Source of the DNA: Allopusillimonas lactea
GTDB lineage: Bacteria; Pseudomonadota; Gammaproteobacteria; Burkholderiales; Burkholderiaceae_B
DNA: 64,000 nucleotides
Reading direction: 5' to 3'
Assembly: GCF_021653995.1 (NCBI RefSeq)
Contig: NZ_JAJJOZ010000002.1
Coordinates: 248,001-312,000 of the forward strand
The notes under the pieces were generated by a model, which did not search any database, was not told where the DNA came from, and worked only from the letters and a program-made list of their open reading frames with translations. The translations under genes and the position numbers were made by a program. This document shows positions 17,112 to 27,220 of this stretch, in pieces (position 1 is the first letter of the stretch; the number at the start of each line of letters is the position of its first letter).

Positions 17112-17612
17112 ATGGGCACAGGCATGTCGATCGCATTGCTGCGCAAGGGGCCGTGGTGGTTGGGGCTGGCCGTGATGCTCATGGGGGCGGTGTGCCTTTA
17201 TGCGTCATCCGAGCTGGCCGCCACCGCGCAATACGCGGCCATCGGCCCTGGCATGTTTGTCACCGGGGTGGGTGCCGGCCTGATCGGTTTGGGTGTATTG
17301 CTGTTGCTCCAGATCGCACGCGGTGAAGTATTCGAGCCCGAAGATGCGGAGCACGCCATACCCGGTCAGCCCATGGACAAGCGTGCATTCTGTACGGCAT
17401 TGCTGGCGGCCATTGTGCCCGCGCTGACGATTCAAACCTTGGGTCTGCCGATCACCGCCATGCTGTCGTTCATGCTGGTGGCGCGTGCATTTGGCTCCAA
17501 ACGCCTTGCCTCTGATCTTGTCGTCGGTCTGGTGCTGGGCATTGCAAGCTGGTTTCTGTTTGGTCGCCTGGGCCTGCAACTGGGCGGCTTCTTCCCACTG
17601 GCGGGTGTGTAA
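17112..17612 (+). CDS. tctB: Tripartite tricarboxylate transporter small membrane subunit TctB
   Basis: A 166-residue inner-membrane protein with about four hydrophobic segments (LGLAVMLMGAVCLYASS; FVTGVGAGLIGLGVLLLL; a pair near 95-165), typical of TctB. It lies nine bases after tctC, and its stop shares one base with the tctA start. A second ATG four codons in (17124) is a possible alternative start. Confidence 0.9.
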   Translation: MGTGMSIALLRKGPWWLGLAVMLMGAVCLYASSELAATAQYAAIGPGMFVTGVGAGLIGLGVLLLLQIARGEVFEPEDAEHAIPGQPMDKRAFCTALLAAIVPALTIQTLGLPITAMLSFMLVARAFGSKRLASDLVVGLVLGIASWFLFGRLGLQLGGFFPLAGV

Positions 17613-19099
17613 TGGATACGCTGGCGCTGCTGATGCAGGGATTCGAGGTGGCGCTGACGCCCGCCAACCTGCTGTGGGCGCTGGTAGGTTCACTGTTGGG
17701 CACCGCTATCGGCATTTTGCCGGGCATCGGGCCTGCGCTGACGATTGCCTTGCTATTGCCAGTTACCGTATCGGTAGGGCCGGTATCGGCCTTCATCATG
17801 TTTGCGGGAGTGCTGTACGGCGCCATGTACGGCGGGTCGACCACCTCGATTCTGATCAACACGCCCGGCGAGGCGGGGTCAATGATGACGGCGCTCGAAG
17901 GCAACAAGATGGCGCGAGCGGGGCGGGGTGCCGCGGCGCTGGCGACGGCGGCCATTGGCTCTTTCGTTGCGGGCACTATCGCGACCATTGCCCTGACGTT
18001 TGCGGCGCCTGTTGTGGCGGAGTTGGCGTTTTTGCTCAAGCCCGCCGATTATTTCGCGCTTACTGTTCTTGCATTCACATCGGTGGCTGTGGTGATGGGG
18101 GCGTCACGGGTGCGTGGGTTCGTGTCACTGTTTATCGGCCTGGCCCTGGGCGTGATCGGCATTGATGCCATGACCGGGCAGCCGCGCATGACATTCGGCC
18201 TGCCAGCGCTGCTCGATGGCGTCGAACTCACGGTGGTGCTGGTGTCGCTGTTTGCCGTGGGAGAAATCCTGTACGTTGCCAGCCGCTACGTCCAAGGGCA
18301 GGACGAAATCATACCCATCAAGGGTAAGGCGTTCATGACACGCGACGACTGGCGACGCTCCTGGAAGCCATGGCTTCGGGGTACTGCCATAGGCTTCCCC
18401 ATTGGCACAATCCCGGGTGGCGGCTCGGAAATTCCGACCATGCTGTCCTATACGCTGGAAAAGAAGCTGTGCCGAAACCCCGATGAGTTCGGCAAAGGGG
18501 CGATCGAAGGGGTAGCCGGGCCCGAGGCGGCCAACAACGCCTCGGCGGCCGGCGTCCTGGTCCCGCTGCTGACGCTGGGCCTGCCTACCTCGGCCACGGC
18601 GGCTATCCTGCTGGCGGCATTTCAGAATTATGGCTTGCAGCCTGGGCCATTTTTGTTCAGCAGCAAACCGGAGCTGGTCTGGGGCTTGATTGCTTCTCTG
18701 TACATTGGCAACGTTATGCTGCTGGTGCTGAATCTGCCCTTGGTGGGCATGTGGGTGAAGCTCTTGCAGATTCCACGGCCGCAACTGTACGCGGGTATTC
18801 TGGTGTTCGCCGTTATTGGTATCTGGGGGGTATCGGGCTCCGTGTTTGAGCTGGGGCTGATGGCGGGCCTGGGTGTGCTCGGCTATGTGATGCGAGTGTA
18901 TGGCTTTCCGATCCCCCCCTTGCTGATTGGCCTGATCCTGGTGCCGCTGGCCGAAACCCAACTGCGTACTGCGCTGGCTGCGGGCCAGGGCAAGGTGTCG
19001 GTGTTGTTCGAAACCCCTGTTTCCGTGTCGCTCCTTCTGCTGGCTTTTCTTTTCCTGTTCGTACCTGCGCTGCTCAGCCGCCTGAAGGCGACAGCGTAG
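17612..19099 (+). CDS. tctA: Tripartite tricarboxylate transporter large membrane subunit TctA
   Basis: A 495-residue, roughly 11-12 helix transporter. Family signatures are GTAIGILPGIGPALTIALLLP near residue 30-50, YGGSTTSILINTPGE, and the second repeat FPIGTIPGGGSEIPTMLSY. It moves carboxylates captured by TctC across the inner membrane with a cation gradient. It overlaps tctB by one base. Confidence 0.95.
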   Translation: MDTLALLMQGFEVALTPANLLWALVGSLLGTAIGILPGIGPALTIALLLPVTVSVGPVSAFIMFAGVLYGAMYGGSTTSILINTPGEAGSMMTALEGNKMARAGRGAAALATAAIGSFVAGTIATIALTFAAPVVAELAFLLKPADYFALTVLAFTSVAVVMGASRVRGFVSLFIGLALGVIGIDAMTGQPRMTFGLPALLDGVELTVVLVSLFAVGEILYVASRYVQGQDEIIPIKGKAFMTRDDWRRSWKPWLRGTAIGFPIGTIPGGGSEIPTMLSYTLEKKLCRNPDEFGKGAIEGVAGPEAANNASAAGVLVPLLTLGLPTSATAAILLAAFQNYGLQPGPFLFSSKPELVWGLIASLYIGNVMLLVLNLPLVGMWVKLLQIPRPQLYAGILVFAVIGIWGVSGSVFELGLMAGLGVLGYVMRVYGFPIPPLLIGLILVPLAETQLRTALAAGQGKVSVLFETPVSVSLLLLAFLFLFVPALLSRLKATA

Positions 19100-19118
19100 C
19101 GATTTAATGTCGATACGT

Positions 19119-19166
19119 TTGACTTGAAACAAGATACCCTACAGTGCGTACGGTATTCTAGCGACA
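19119..19166 (+). promoter_or_regulatory. FNR/Anr-type class II promoter of the nar operon
   Basis: TTGAC-TTGA-AACAA (19119-19132) matches the FNR/Anr consensus TTGAT-N4-ATCAA at 8 of 10 bases, with one mismatch in the TTGA-N6-TCAA core. A -10 element TATTCT lies at 19154-19159, so transcription should start near 19166 and the box is centred about 41 bases upstream, the standard class II spacing. It implies oxygen-controlled expression of narK and what follows. Confidence 0.68.
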
Positions 19167-19190
19167 GGCTTTTCTCCAGGATTGACCGCT

Positions 19191-21905
19191 ATGTCAAGCA
19201 TTCCCCTGCCCAGCCGTACAGACCAGCAACGCGCCCTGGTGCTCAGTACAGTAGCTTTCACAGTTTGCTTCGCCGTATGGACACTTTTTTCCATTATCGG
19301 CCTGTCGATCAAGGACGAGCTGGCGCTTTCCGAGTTCGAATACGGCGTTCTCATCGCTACGCCAGTGCTGACGGGGTCGCTGTCTCGCCTGATTCTGGGT
19401 GTGTGGACTGAACGCTATGGCGGGCGGCTGGTGTTTGCGATCCAGATGGTGCTGGCCGGCGCCGCCACTTTCGCACTGACCTGGGCCGACAGCTACCCTA
19501 CCTTCCTGTTGGCCGCGCTCGGGGTTGGCCTGGCGGGCGGCGCCTTCATTATCGGCGTCACCTACGTCACAAAATGGTATCCACAATCCCAGCAAGGCAC
19601 TGCGCTTGGCGTATTCGGCATGGGCAATATCGGCGCGGCAGTGACGACATTCCTCGCGCCCTTTGTGCTGATCTCCTGGGGCTGGCAAGGGGTGGCGCAA
19701 ATCTGGGCGGTCGCGGTCGCCGTCACCGGCATCCTCTTTTTTCTGTTGGCCAGAGACGATCCTGATTTTGCGGCGCGGCGCGCTCAAGGCATCGCGGCTC
19801 CCAGCCTTGCGGAACAGTTCGCCCCCTTGAAAAAACTGCAGGTCTGGCGCTTTTCGCTTTATTACTTTTTTGTTTTCGGGGGCTTCGTTGCCCTGGCGCT
19901 GTGGCTTCCCTACTACATGGTGCAAGTCTATGGCGTAGACGTGCGCACGGCGGGTGTTGCCGCGTCGCTCTTCAGCCTCGCGGCCAGCCTGTTTCGCGCC
20001 TATGGCGGCGTCCTCTCTGACCGCTTCGGCGCCCGCGCCGTCATGTATTGGACGTTCGGATTTTCCCTGCTATTTCTGTTCATGCTGTCTTATCCGCCGA
20101 CCGACTACGTCATCCGCGGAAAAGACGGCCCCATTGCGTTCTCGACAGAGGTCGGCCTGTGGCCTTTCGTCGCCGGGCTTTTCGGCCTCGGCTTCTTCAT
20201 GAGCCTGGGCAAGGCAGCGGTGTTCCGGCACATCCCCGTCTATTATCCGAAACATGTCGGTTCGGTCGGCGGCTTGGTAGGCATGATAGGCGGGCTGGGT
20301 GGCTTCGTCCTGCCTATCATTTTCGGTGTGCTGCTTGATGTCACAGGCATCTGGACCTCGTCATTCCTGCTTCTGTTCCTGATAGTGCTGGTGTCGGTGA
20401 GCTGGATGCATCTGTCGATCCGGGCCATGGAGCGGCGGGCGCAAGGCCGTGCCCTGGACCGACTGCCGAACTTCCCCGAACTCGCGGATGTGCACGATCC
20501 GGAACGCACCGTCATGCCGCATGTGGTGCAGGACTGGCGGCCTGAAGATCCTGCATTCTGGAACGAAAAGGGCCGGCGTATCGCCAAGCGCAACCTGTGG
20601 ATATCGATCCCGGCGCTGCTGCTTGCCTTCGCGGTATGGATGGTCTGGTCGGTGGTGGTTTCGAAACTGCCTTCCATCGGCTTCAAGTTCACACAAGACC
20701 AGCTATTCTGGCTGGCAGCCCTGCCGGCGCTGTCCGGGGCAACGCTGCGCATCTTCTATAGCTTCATGGTGCCGATCTTCGGCGGCCGGTTGTGGACCAC
20801 ACTCTCCACCGCGTCGCTGCTGCTTCCCGCGATGGGCATAGGGTATGCGGTGCAGGATCCCACCACGCCTTACTTGATCTTCGTGGTGCTGGCGCTGCTC
20901 TGTGGCTTCGGCGGCGGCAATTTCGCCTCATCCATGGCCAATATCAGCTTCTTCTTCCCACGCGCGGAAAAGGGCCACGCCATGGGCTTGAACGCGGGGC
21001 TGGGCAACCTCGGGGTCTCGGTCATGCAGTTCCTGGTGCCGCTGGTCATCACCGCTGGTGTATTCGGGGCGGTCGGCGGCGCGCCGCAAACGATGTCGGA
21101 CGGCGGGCGCATCTGGATGCAGAATGCCGGCTTCATCTGGGTGCCCTTTATTCTCGCCTCCACCGTGGCCGCGTGGCTGGGCATGAACGACCTGGCCGAC
21201 GCGCGCGCCAGCTTCCGAGAGCAGTCGATCATCTTCGGCCGCACCCAGACCTGGGTGATGTGCCTGCTGTATATCGGCACGTTCGGCAGTTTCATCGGCT
21301 ATTCCGCAGGCTTCCCGCTGTTGTCCGGCCTGGTCTTCCCGCACGTTGACGCCTTGCAGTTTGTGTTTCTGGGGCCCTTGATCGGTGCGCTCAGCCGCGC
21401 CGGCAGTGGCTGGCTGGCAGACCGCATCGGCGGCGGTCGCGTCACTTTCTGGGTCTTTGTTGGCATGATCGTCTCCGTCCTGGTGGTGATCTGGGGGCTG
21501 CAGAACGCTTCCTTCAGCACTTTCTTCGCGGGCTTCATGGCGCTGTTCTTCTTCACCGGGATCGGCAACTCGTCCACCTTCCAGATGATCCCGGTCATTA
21601 TGCGCAAGGAAATCGCCCGCCTGTATCCCGAGCAGAACGCCGACGCACAGCGCCGCCAGTCCGATCGCGAAGCAGCGGCCATTGTCGCCTTCACGAGCGC
21701 CATCGGCGGCTATGGCGGCTTCTTCATCCCCAAGGCCTATGGCACATCCATCGGCCTGACTGGCGCGCCGCTGGCAGCCTTGTGGAGCTTCTTCGCCTTT
21801 TACGTCCTCTGTCTATTCGTCACATGGGCCGTCTATACACGCCGCGGCGGCCTGTTGCATGACATCGAGCACCGCCGGCCCCTTCCCGTCGCGGTTTCCG
21901 CATAA
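19191..21905 (+). CDS. narK: Fused nitrate/nitrite transporter NarK1-NarK2
   Basis: A 904-residue protein made of two complete 12-helix major-facilitator domains joined by a hydrophilic linker (about residues 410-465). Both halves carry nitrate/nitrite porter signatures (for example GLAGGAFIIGVTYVTKWYP and GNIGAAVTTFLAP in the first; CGFGGGNFASSMANISFFFP and GLNAGLGNLGVSVMQF in the second). Paracoccus has the same fusion, in which one half behaves as nitrate/proton symporter and the other as nitrate/nitrite exchanger. ATG at 19191 is preferred over TTG at 19182. narG starts 45 bases after its stop. Confidence 0.94.
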   Translation: MSSIPLPSRTDQQRALVLSTVAFTVCFAVWTLFSIIGLSIKDELALSEFEYGVLIATPVLTGSLSRLILGVWTERYGGRLVFAIQMVLAGAATFALTWADSYPTFLLAALGVGLAGGAFIIGVTYVTKWYPQSQQGTALGVFGMGNIGAAVTTFLAPFVLISWGWQGVAQIWAVAVAVTGILFFLLARDDPDFAARRAQGIAAPSLAEQFAPLKKLQVWRFSLYYFFVFGGFVALALWLPYYMVQVYGVDVRTAGVAASLFSLAASLFRAYGGVLSDRFGARAVMYWTFGFSLLFLFMLSYPPTDYVIRGKDGPIAFSTEVGLWPFVAGLFGLGFFMSLGKAAVFRHIPVYYPKHVGSVGGLVGMIGGLGGFVLPIIFGVLLDVTGIWTSSFLLLFLIVLVSVSWMHLSIRAMERRAQGRALDRLPNFPELADVHDPERTVMPHVVQDWRPEDPAFWNEKGRRIAKRNLWISIPALLLAFAVWMVWSVVVSKLPSIGFKFTQDQLFWLAALPALSGATLRIFYSFMVPIFGGRLWTTLSTASLLLPAMGIGYAVQDPTTPYLIFVVLALLCGFGGGNFASSMANISFFFPRAEKGHAMGLNAGLGNLGVSVMQFLVPLVITAGVFGAVGGAPQTMSDGGRIWMQNAGFIWVPFILASTVAAWLGMNDLADARASFREQSIIFGRTQTWVMCLLYIGTFGSFIGYSAGFPLLSGLVFPHVDALQFVFLGPLIGALSRAGSGWLADRIGGGRVTFWVFVGMIVSVLVVIWGLQNASFSTFFAGFMALFFFTGIGNSSTFQMIPVIMRKEIARLYPEQNADAQRRQSDREAAAIVAFTSAIGGYGGFFIPKAYGTSIGLTGAPLAALWSFFAFYVLCLFVTWAVYTRRGGLLHDIEHRRPLPVAVSA

Positions 21906-21920
21906 ATACACATCAATCCA

Positions 21921-21954
21921 GGAGAAAGCCATGAACCCAAGGAGACAGCCATGA
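21921..21954 (+). promoter_or_regulatory. Duplicated ribosome site with seven-codon ORF before narG
   Basis: GGAGAAAGCCATG and GGAGACAGCCATG stand 20 bases apart. The first ATG (21931) opens a seven-codon frame (MNPRRQP) whose TGA overlaps the narG ATG as ATGA. It may be a small duplication of the start region, or a coupling leader peptide that controls narG translation. Confidence 0.5.
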
Positions 21955-24900
21955 GCCACTTGTTGGACCGACTGAACTTCCTGACTTCACTGCGCAAGGA
22001 TACCTTCGCAGGCGGCCACGGCCAGACCACGATCGAGAACCGCGACTGGGAGGACGCCTATCGCCGCCGCTGGCAGCATGACAAGATCGTGCGTTCCACG
22101 CACGGCGTGAATTGCACGGGTTCCTGCTCCTGGAAAATCTACGTCAAATCGGGGATCGTCACCTGGGAGACGCAGCAGACCGACTATCCACGCACTCGGC
22201 CGGACCTGCCCAATCACGAGCCGCGCGGCTGTGCGCGCGGCGCCTCGTACAGCTGGTATCTGTACAGCGCCAACCGGATCAAGACCCCCCTGATTCGCGG
22301 TCGGTTAATGCGGCTGTGGCGCGAGAAGCGCAAGACCATGAGCCCCATCGAGGCCTGGGCCGCAATCCAGAACGATGCGGCCGCCCGCGCAAGCTATACG
22401 CGCACCCGCGGCAAGGGTGGTTTCGTGCGTGCAAGCTGGGACGAGGCGACTGAAATCGTCGCGGCCGCCAACGCTTACACCACACGCAAGTACGGCCCCG
22501 ACCGCGTGTTCGGCTTTTCACCGATCCCGGCAATGTCCATGGTGTCCTATGCGGCGGGCACGCGCTACCTGTCCCTGCTGGGCGGCACCTGCATGTCGTT
22601 TTACGACTGGTACTGCGACCTGCCGCCCGCCAGCCCCCAGACCTGGGGCGAGCAGACCGACGTGCCCGAATCCGCCGACTGGTACAACGCGGGCTTCCTG
22701 CTGCTGTGGGGTTCGAACGTGCCGCAGACGCGCACGCCCGATGCCCACTTCTACACCGAGGTGCGCTACAAGGGCACCAAGAGCGCCGTGGTCTGCCCCG
22801 ACTATTCCGAGGCCGCCAAGTTCTCGGACATTTGGCTCAACGCGAAGCAGGGCACGGATGCCGCGCTGGGCATGGCATTCGGCCATGTCATCCTGCGCGA
22901 GTTTCACCTTGACCGGCAAGTTCCTTACTTCGAGGAATACTGCCGCAAGTACTCCGACATGCCGATGCTGGTGTGCCTGGACCGCCAGGGCGGCCGGCTG
23001 GTTCCCGGAAGGCAGTTGCGGGCTGCCGACTTCGCCGATGATCTCGGTGAAGCCAACAATCCCGACTGGAAGACGGTGGGCCTGGATGAGCAATCCGGCA
23101 AGGTCGTGGTGCCAAACGGCTCCATCGGCTTTCGATGGGGCGAAACGGGCAAGTGGAATCTGGAGCAGAAGGCCGCGGGCGACGACGTTCGCCTCAAGCT
23201 CAGCCTGATTCTGGATGCAGACCATGACGAGATCGCGCCTGTCGACTTTCCGTTCTTCGGCGGCGCTGCCGCCAACGGCTTCGAAGTGGATGCGCGTGGC
23301 ACGGTACTGACCCGCAATGTGCCGGCGAAGCGCCTCACGCTGGCCGATGGCAAAGAAGTGCTGGTTGCCACTGTCTTCGACTTGCTTTGCGCCAACTACA
23401 GCCTGGATCGCGATCTGGGCGGCGAGCATGTCGCGCGCGACTACGACGCCGATGAGCCGTTCACGCCAGCCTGGGCTGAGCGCATTACAGGGGTGCGCCG
23501 CGACAAGATCATCCAGGTTGCGCGCGAGTTCGCCGCCAATGCCGAAAAAACCAATGGCCGCTCCATGGTCATCATCGGCGCGGGTATGAACCACTGGTTC
23601 CACATGGACATGAATTACCGCGCTGTCATCAATATGCTGGTGATGTGCGGCTGTGTGGGCCAGTCGGGCGGCGGCTGGGCGCACTATGTGGGCCAGGAAA
23701 AGCTGCGCCCGCAAACAGGTTGGACGCCGCTGGCCTTTGCCCTGGACTGGGCGCGTCCCCCGCGCCACATGAATGCCACCAGCGCCTGGTACGCCCATAC
23801 AGATCAATGGCGTTACGAAACCGTCAGCGCCGCCGAAATCCTGTCGCCCACGGCGCCTGCTGGCGATTGGAACAAGCTCAGCCTGATCGACTACAACATC
23901 CGTGCCGAGCGCATGGGTTGGCTGCCATCGGCGCCGCAATTGAAAACCAACCCGCTGGAAGTTGGCCGCGCCGCCAAGGCTGCGGGCGTCGATGTGAAAG
24001 ACTACGTCGCTGAGCGACTGAAAACCGGCGCGCTGCAGATGTCCTGTGAGGACCCGGACGCGCCCGAGAACTGGCCACGCAACCTGTTCGTCTGGCGCTC
24101 CAACCTGTTGGGCTCCTCGGGCAAGGGCCATGAGTATTTCCTGAAGCATCTGCTCGGTACCGCGCACGGGGTGCAGGGCAAAGACCTGGGCGCCCAAGGC
24201 GGCGTGAAGCCCGTCGAAGCGGCCTGGCACGAAAATGCGCCCGAAGGAAAACTCGACCTGCTGGTGACCATTGATTTCCGCATGTCGACCACGGCCGTGT
24301 ATGCCGACATCGTGCTGCCCACCGCAAGCTGGTACGAGAAGGACGATATGAACACGTCCGACATGCACCCCTTCATCCACCCGCTGCAGGCGGCCGTCGA
24401 CCCGGCGTATGAGTCCAAGTCAGACTGGGAGATCTTCAAGGAGATCGCCAAAAAATTCTCTGAAGTCGCGCCCGACATCCTGGGCGTGGAAAATGACGTG
24501 GTGCAACTGCCTTTGCAGCACGACAGCCCGGGTGAATTGGCGCAGGGTGTGGTGCGCGACTGGAAACAGGGCCAATGCGAGCTGATCCCCGGCAAGACCG
24601 CGCCCGCCTACATCGCTGTTGAACGCGACTATCCCAACCTTTACAAGCGCTACACGGCGATCGGCCCCTTGATGGAGAAGATCGGCAATGGCGGCAAGGG
24701 TATCGCCTGGAACACAGAGACAGAGGTCCATCATCTCAAGGCCTTGAATGGCACCGTTACCGAGGAAGGTGCAACCAAGGGCATGGCGCGTCTGGACACG
24801 GCCATCGACGCCGCCGAGATGATCCTGATGCTGGCCCCCGAAACCAACGGCGAAGTGGCCGTCAAGGCGTGGGATGCGCTGGGCAAGGCAACCGGGCTGG

Positions 24901-25700
24901 ATCATCGTCACTTGGCGGCCGTCAAGCAGGACGAGAAAATACGTTTCCGTGACATCGCCGCGCAGCCGCGCAAGATCATCTCCTCGCCCACGTGGTCGGG
25001 GATAGAAAGCGAAGAGGTCTGCTACAACGCCGGCTGGACCAACGTCCACGAACTCATCCCCTGGCGCACTGTCAGCGGACGCCAGCAGCTTTATCAAGAT
25101 CATGAATGGATGCGTGCGTTCGGCGAAAGCTTTGTCACCTGGCGCCCGCCCGTAGACCTGAAAACTGTGGGCACGGCGGCAACGCGTTCACTGGCGAAAG
25201 ACGAGCCGCACGTCGTCCTGAACTTCATTACGCCGCACCAGAAATGGGGCATACACTCCACCTACACCGACAACCTGTTGATGTTGACGCTGAACCGTGG
25301 CGGGCCCGTGGTATGGATCTCTGAAGTCGATGCCAGAAAGGCTGGTGTGGTCGACAACGACTGGGTCGAGGTGTTCAACACCAATGGTGCCATCACCGCA
25401 CGCGCAGTCGTCAGCCAGCGGATGAAGGAAGGCTCACTGTTCATGTATCACGCCCAGGAGAAAATCGTGAACACCCCGGGCAGCCAGATCACCGGCCAGC
25501 GCGGCGGCATACATAACTCCGTGACCAGGATCGTACTCAAACCCACGCACATGATCGGCGGTTATGCCCAGCTCGCCTATGGCTTCAACTATTACGGCAC
25601 GGTCGGCTCCAACCGCGATGAGTTCATCATTCTGCGCAAGCTGCCCAAAGTGGACTGGATGGACCAGCCCGTAACCGACATCGCGGAGGCAAGACAATGA
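21951..25700 (+). CDS. narG: Respiratory nitrate reductase catalytic subunit NarG
   Basis: A 1249-residue molybdo-bis(MGD) subunit that reduces nitrate to nitrite on the cytoplasmic face of the membrane complex NarGHI. The FS0 cluster ligands appear as H51, C55, C59 and C94, and the molybdenum-ligating aspartate fits D223 in FYDWYCDLPP. The N-terminus lacks a cleavable signal, as for membrane-bound NarG. Length and motifs are full. It overlaps narH by four bases. Confidence 0.98.
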   Translation: MSHLLDRLNFLTSLRKDTFAGGHGQTTIENRDWEDAYRRRWQHDKIVRSTHGVNCTGSCSWKIYVKSGIVTWETQQTDYPRTRPDLPNHEPRGCARGASYSWYLYSANRIKTPLIRGRLMRLWREKRKTMSPIEAWAAIQNDAAARASYTRTRGKGGFVRASWDEATEIVAAANAYTTRKYGPDRVFGFSPIPAMSMVSYAAGTRYLSLLGGTCMSFYDWYCDLPPASPQTWGEQTDVPESADWYNAGFLLLWGSNVPQTRTPDAHFYTEVRYKGTKSAVVCPDYSEAAKFSDIWLNAKQGTDAALGMAFGHVILREFHLDRQVPYFEEYCRKYSDMPMLVCLDRQGGRLVPGRQLRAADFADDLGEANNPDWKTVGLDEQSGKVVVPNGSIGFRWGETGKWNLEQKAAGDDVRLKLSLILDADHDEIAPVDFPFFGGAAANGFEVDARGTVLTRNVPAKRLTLADGKEVLVATVFDLLCANYSLDRDLGGEHVARDYDADEPFTPAWAERITGVRRDKIIQVAREFAANAEKTNGRSMVIIGAGMNHWFHMDMNYRAVINMLVMCGCVGQSGGGWAHYVGQEKLRPQTGWTPLAFALDWARPPRHMNATSAWYAHTDQWRYETVSAAEILSPTAPAGDWNKLSLIDYNIRAERMGWLPSAPQLKTNPLEVGRAAKAAGVDVKDYVAERLKTGALQMSCEDPDAPENWPRNLFVWRSNLLGSSGKGHEYFLKHLLGTAHGVQGKDLGAQGGVKPVEAAWHENAPEGKLDLLVTIDFRMSTTAVYADIVLPTASWYEKDDMNTSDMHPFIHPLQAAVDPAYESKSDWEIFKEIAKKFSEVAPDILGVENDVVQLPLQHDSPGELAQGVVRDWKQGQCELIPGKTAPAYIAVERDYPNLYKRYTAIGPLMEKIGNGGKGIAWNTETEVHHLKALNGTVTEEGATKGMARLDTAIDAAEMILMLAPETNGEVAVKAWDALGKATGLDHRHLAAVKQDEKIRFRDIAAQPRKIISSPTWSGIESEEVCYNAGWTNVHELIPWRTVSGRQQLYQDHEWMRAFGESFVTWRPPVDLKTVGTAATRSLAKDEPHVVLNFITPHQKWGIHSTYTDNLLMLTLNRGGPVVWISEVDARKAGVVDNDWVEVFNTNGAITARAVVSQRMKEGSLFMYHAQEKIVNTPGSQITGQRGGIHNSVTRIVLKPTHMIGGYAQLAYGFNYYGTVGSNRDEFIILRKLPKVDWMDQPVTDIAEARQ

Positions 25701-27220
25701 AAATACGCGCCCAGATCGGAATGGTGCTCAACCTCGACAAATGCATTGGTTGCCACACCTGCTCTGTTACCTGCAAGAACGTCTGGACGAGCCGCGAAGG
25801 GGTCGAATACGCCTGGTTCAACAACGTCGAAACCAAGCCCGGCATCGGCTACCCCAAAGACTGGGAGAACCAGAAGCGCTGGAATGGTGGTTGGACCCGC
25901 ACCAAGTCGGGTGCGCTGCACCCTCGGCAAGGCGGCAAGTGGCGCATTCTGGCCAACATTTTCGCCAACCCCGATCTTCCCGAAATCGACGATTTCTACG
26001 AGCCGTTCGACTTTGATTACGATCACCTGAAGTCCGCCCCCGAAATGCAGGCTTTCCCCACGGCAAGGCCGCGGTCGAAGATATCGGGCGAGCGCATGGA
26101 GAAAATCGAATGGGGCCCGAACTGGGAAGAAATCCTGGGCGGTGAGTTCGAGAAGCGCTCCAAGGACTACAACTTCGAGGGCATCCAAAAGGAAATCTAC
26201 GGCCAGTACGAAAACACCTTCATGATGTACCTGCCCAGGCTGTGCGAGCATTGCCTCAATCCGGCCTGCGTCGCGTCCTGTCCATCTGGCGCAATCTACA
26301 AGCGCGAAGACGATGGCGTGGTCCTGATCGACCAGGAAAAATGCCGCGGCTGGCGCATGTGTGTCTCGGGCTGCCCCTACAAGAAGATCTACTACAACTG
26401 GTCTACAGGCAAATCCGAGAAGTGCACGCTGTGCTATCCCCGCCTGGAAAGCGGCCAGCCCACGGTGTGCTCTGAAACATGCGTGGGGCGCATCCGCTAC
26501 CTTGGCGTCATGCTCTATGACGCCGACAAGATCGCCGAAGCCGCAAGCGTAGAAAACGAGAAAGACCTCTACGATGCCCAGCTCGGCGTCTTCCTTGACC
26601 CGCACGATCCTGAAGTGATTGCCCAAGCGCGCGCGGCAGGCATACCCGAGGACTGGATCAAGGGCGCGCAGAACTCGCCCATCTGGAAGATGGCGATGGA
26701 ATGGAAGATCGCCTTCCCGCTGCACCCCGAGTATCGCACCCTGCCCATGGTCTGGTACGTGCCGCCGCTGTCGCCCATCCAGAACGCTGCCGAGGCGGGC
26801 AAGATTTCCGCACAGGATGACATGCCCGATGTCGGCTCGCTGCGCATCCCCGTGCGCTATCTTGCCAACATGCTGACAGCCGGGGATGAGGCGCCGGTCG
26901 TTTCCGCCCTGGAGCGAATGCTGGCCATGCGCGCCTACATGCGCGCCAAAACCATTGATGGCGTCATCAACCTGGGCGTGGCCCAGCGCGTCGGACTGAG
27001 CCCTCATCAGATCGACGAGATGTACCAGTTGCTGGCCATCGCCAACTATGAAGACCGTTTCGTCATCCCGACCACGCACCGTGAATTGGTCGAGGATGCC
27101 TACGACCTCAAGAGCGGATGTGGCTTCACTGACGGCAACGGCTGCTCGTCCGGCAGTTCGGGCACCTCAATGTTCGGCGGCAAGAAGAAGTTCCGCAGCC
27201 CGCAGGAGTTCATCGCATGA
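25697..27220 (+). CDS. narH: Respiratory nitrate reductase iron-sulfur subunit NarH
   Basis: A 507-residue protein that carries four Fe-S clusters between NarI and NarG. Four cysteine groups are visible: CIGCHTCSVTC, CEHCLNPACVASC, CRGWRMCVSGC and CTLCYPR...CSETC. The tryptophan in CRGWRMC replaces a cysteine and gives the [3Fe-4S] cluster characteristic of NarH. It overlaps narG and narJ as ATGA at both ends. Confidence 0.98.
   Translation: MKIRAQIGMVLNLDKCIGCHTCSVTCKNVWTSREGVEYAWFNNVETKPGIGYPKDWENQKRWNGGWTRTKSGALHPRQGGKWRILANIFANPDLPEIDDFYEPFDFDYDHLKSAPEMQAFPTARPRSKISGERMEKIEWGPNWEEILGGEFEKRSKDYNFEGIQKEIYGQYENTFMMYLPRLCEHCLNPACVASCPSGAIYKREDDGVVLIDQEKCRGWRMCVSGCPYKKIYYNWSTGKSEKCTLCYPRLESGQPTVCSETCVGRIRYLGVMLYDADKIAEAASVENEKDLYDAQLGVFLDPHDPEVIAQARAAGIPEDWIKGAQNSPIWKMAMEWKIAFPLHPEYRTLPMVWYVPPLSPIQNAAEAGKISAQDDMPDVGSLRIPVRYLANMLTAGDEAPVVSALERMLAMRAYMRAKTIDGVINLGVAQRVGLSPHQIDEMYQLLAIANYEDRFVIPTTHRELVEDAYDLKSGCGFTDGNGCSSGSSGTSMFGGKKKFRSPQEFIA

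Noticed and set aside
22518..24380. Long open frame (620 codons) on the minus strand opposite narG
   Set aside because: narG is unmistakable on the plus strand. The antisense frame is His/Arg/Ala-rich with no family resemblance, as expected from GC-rich codon bias.
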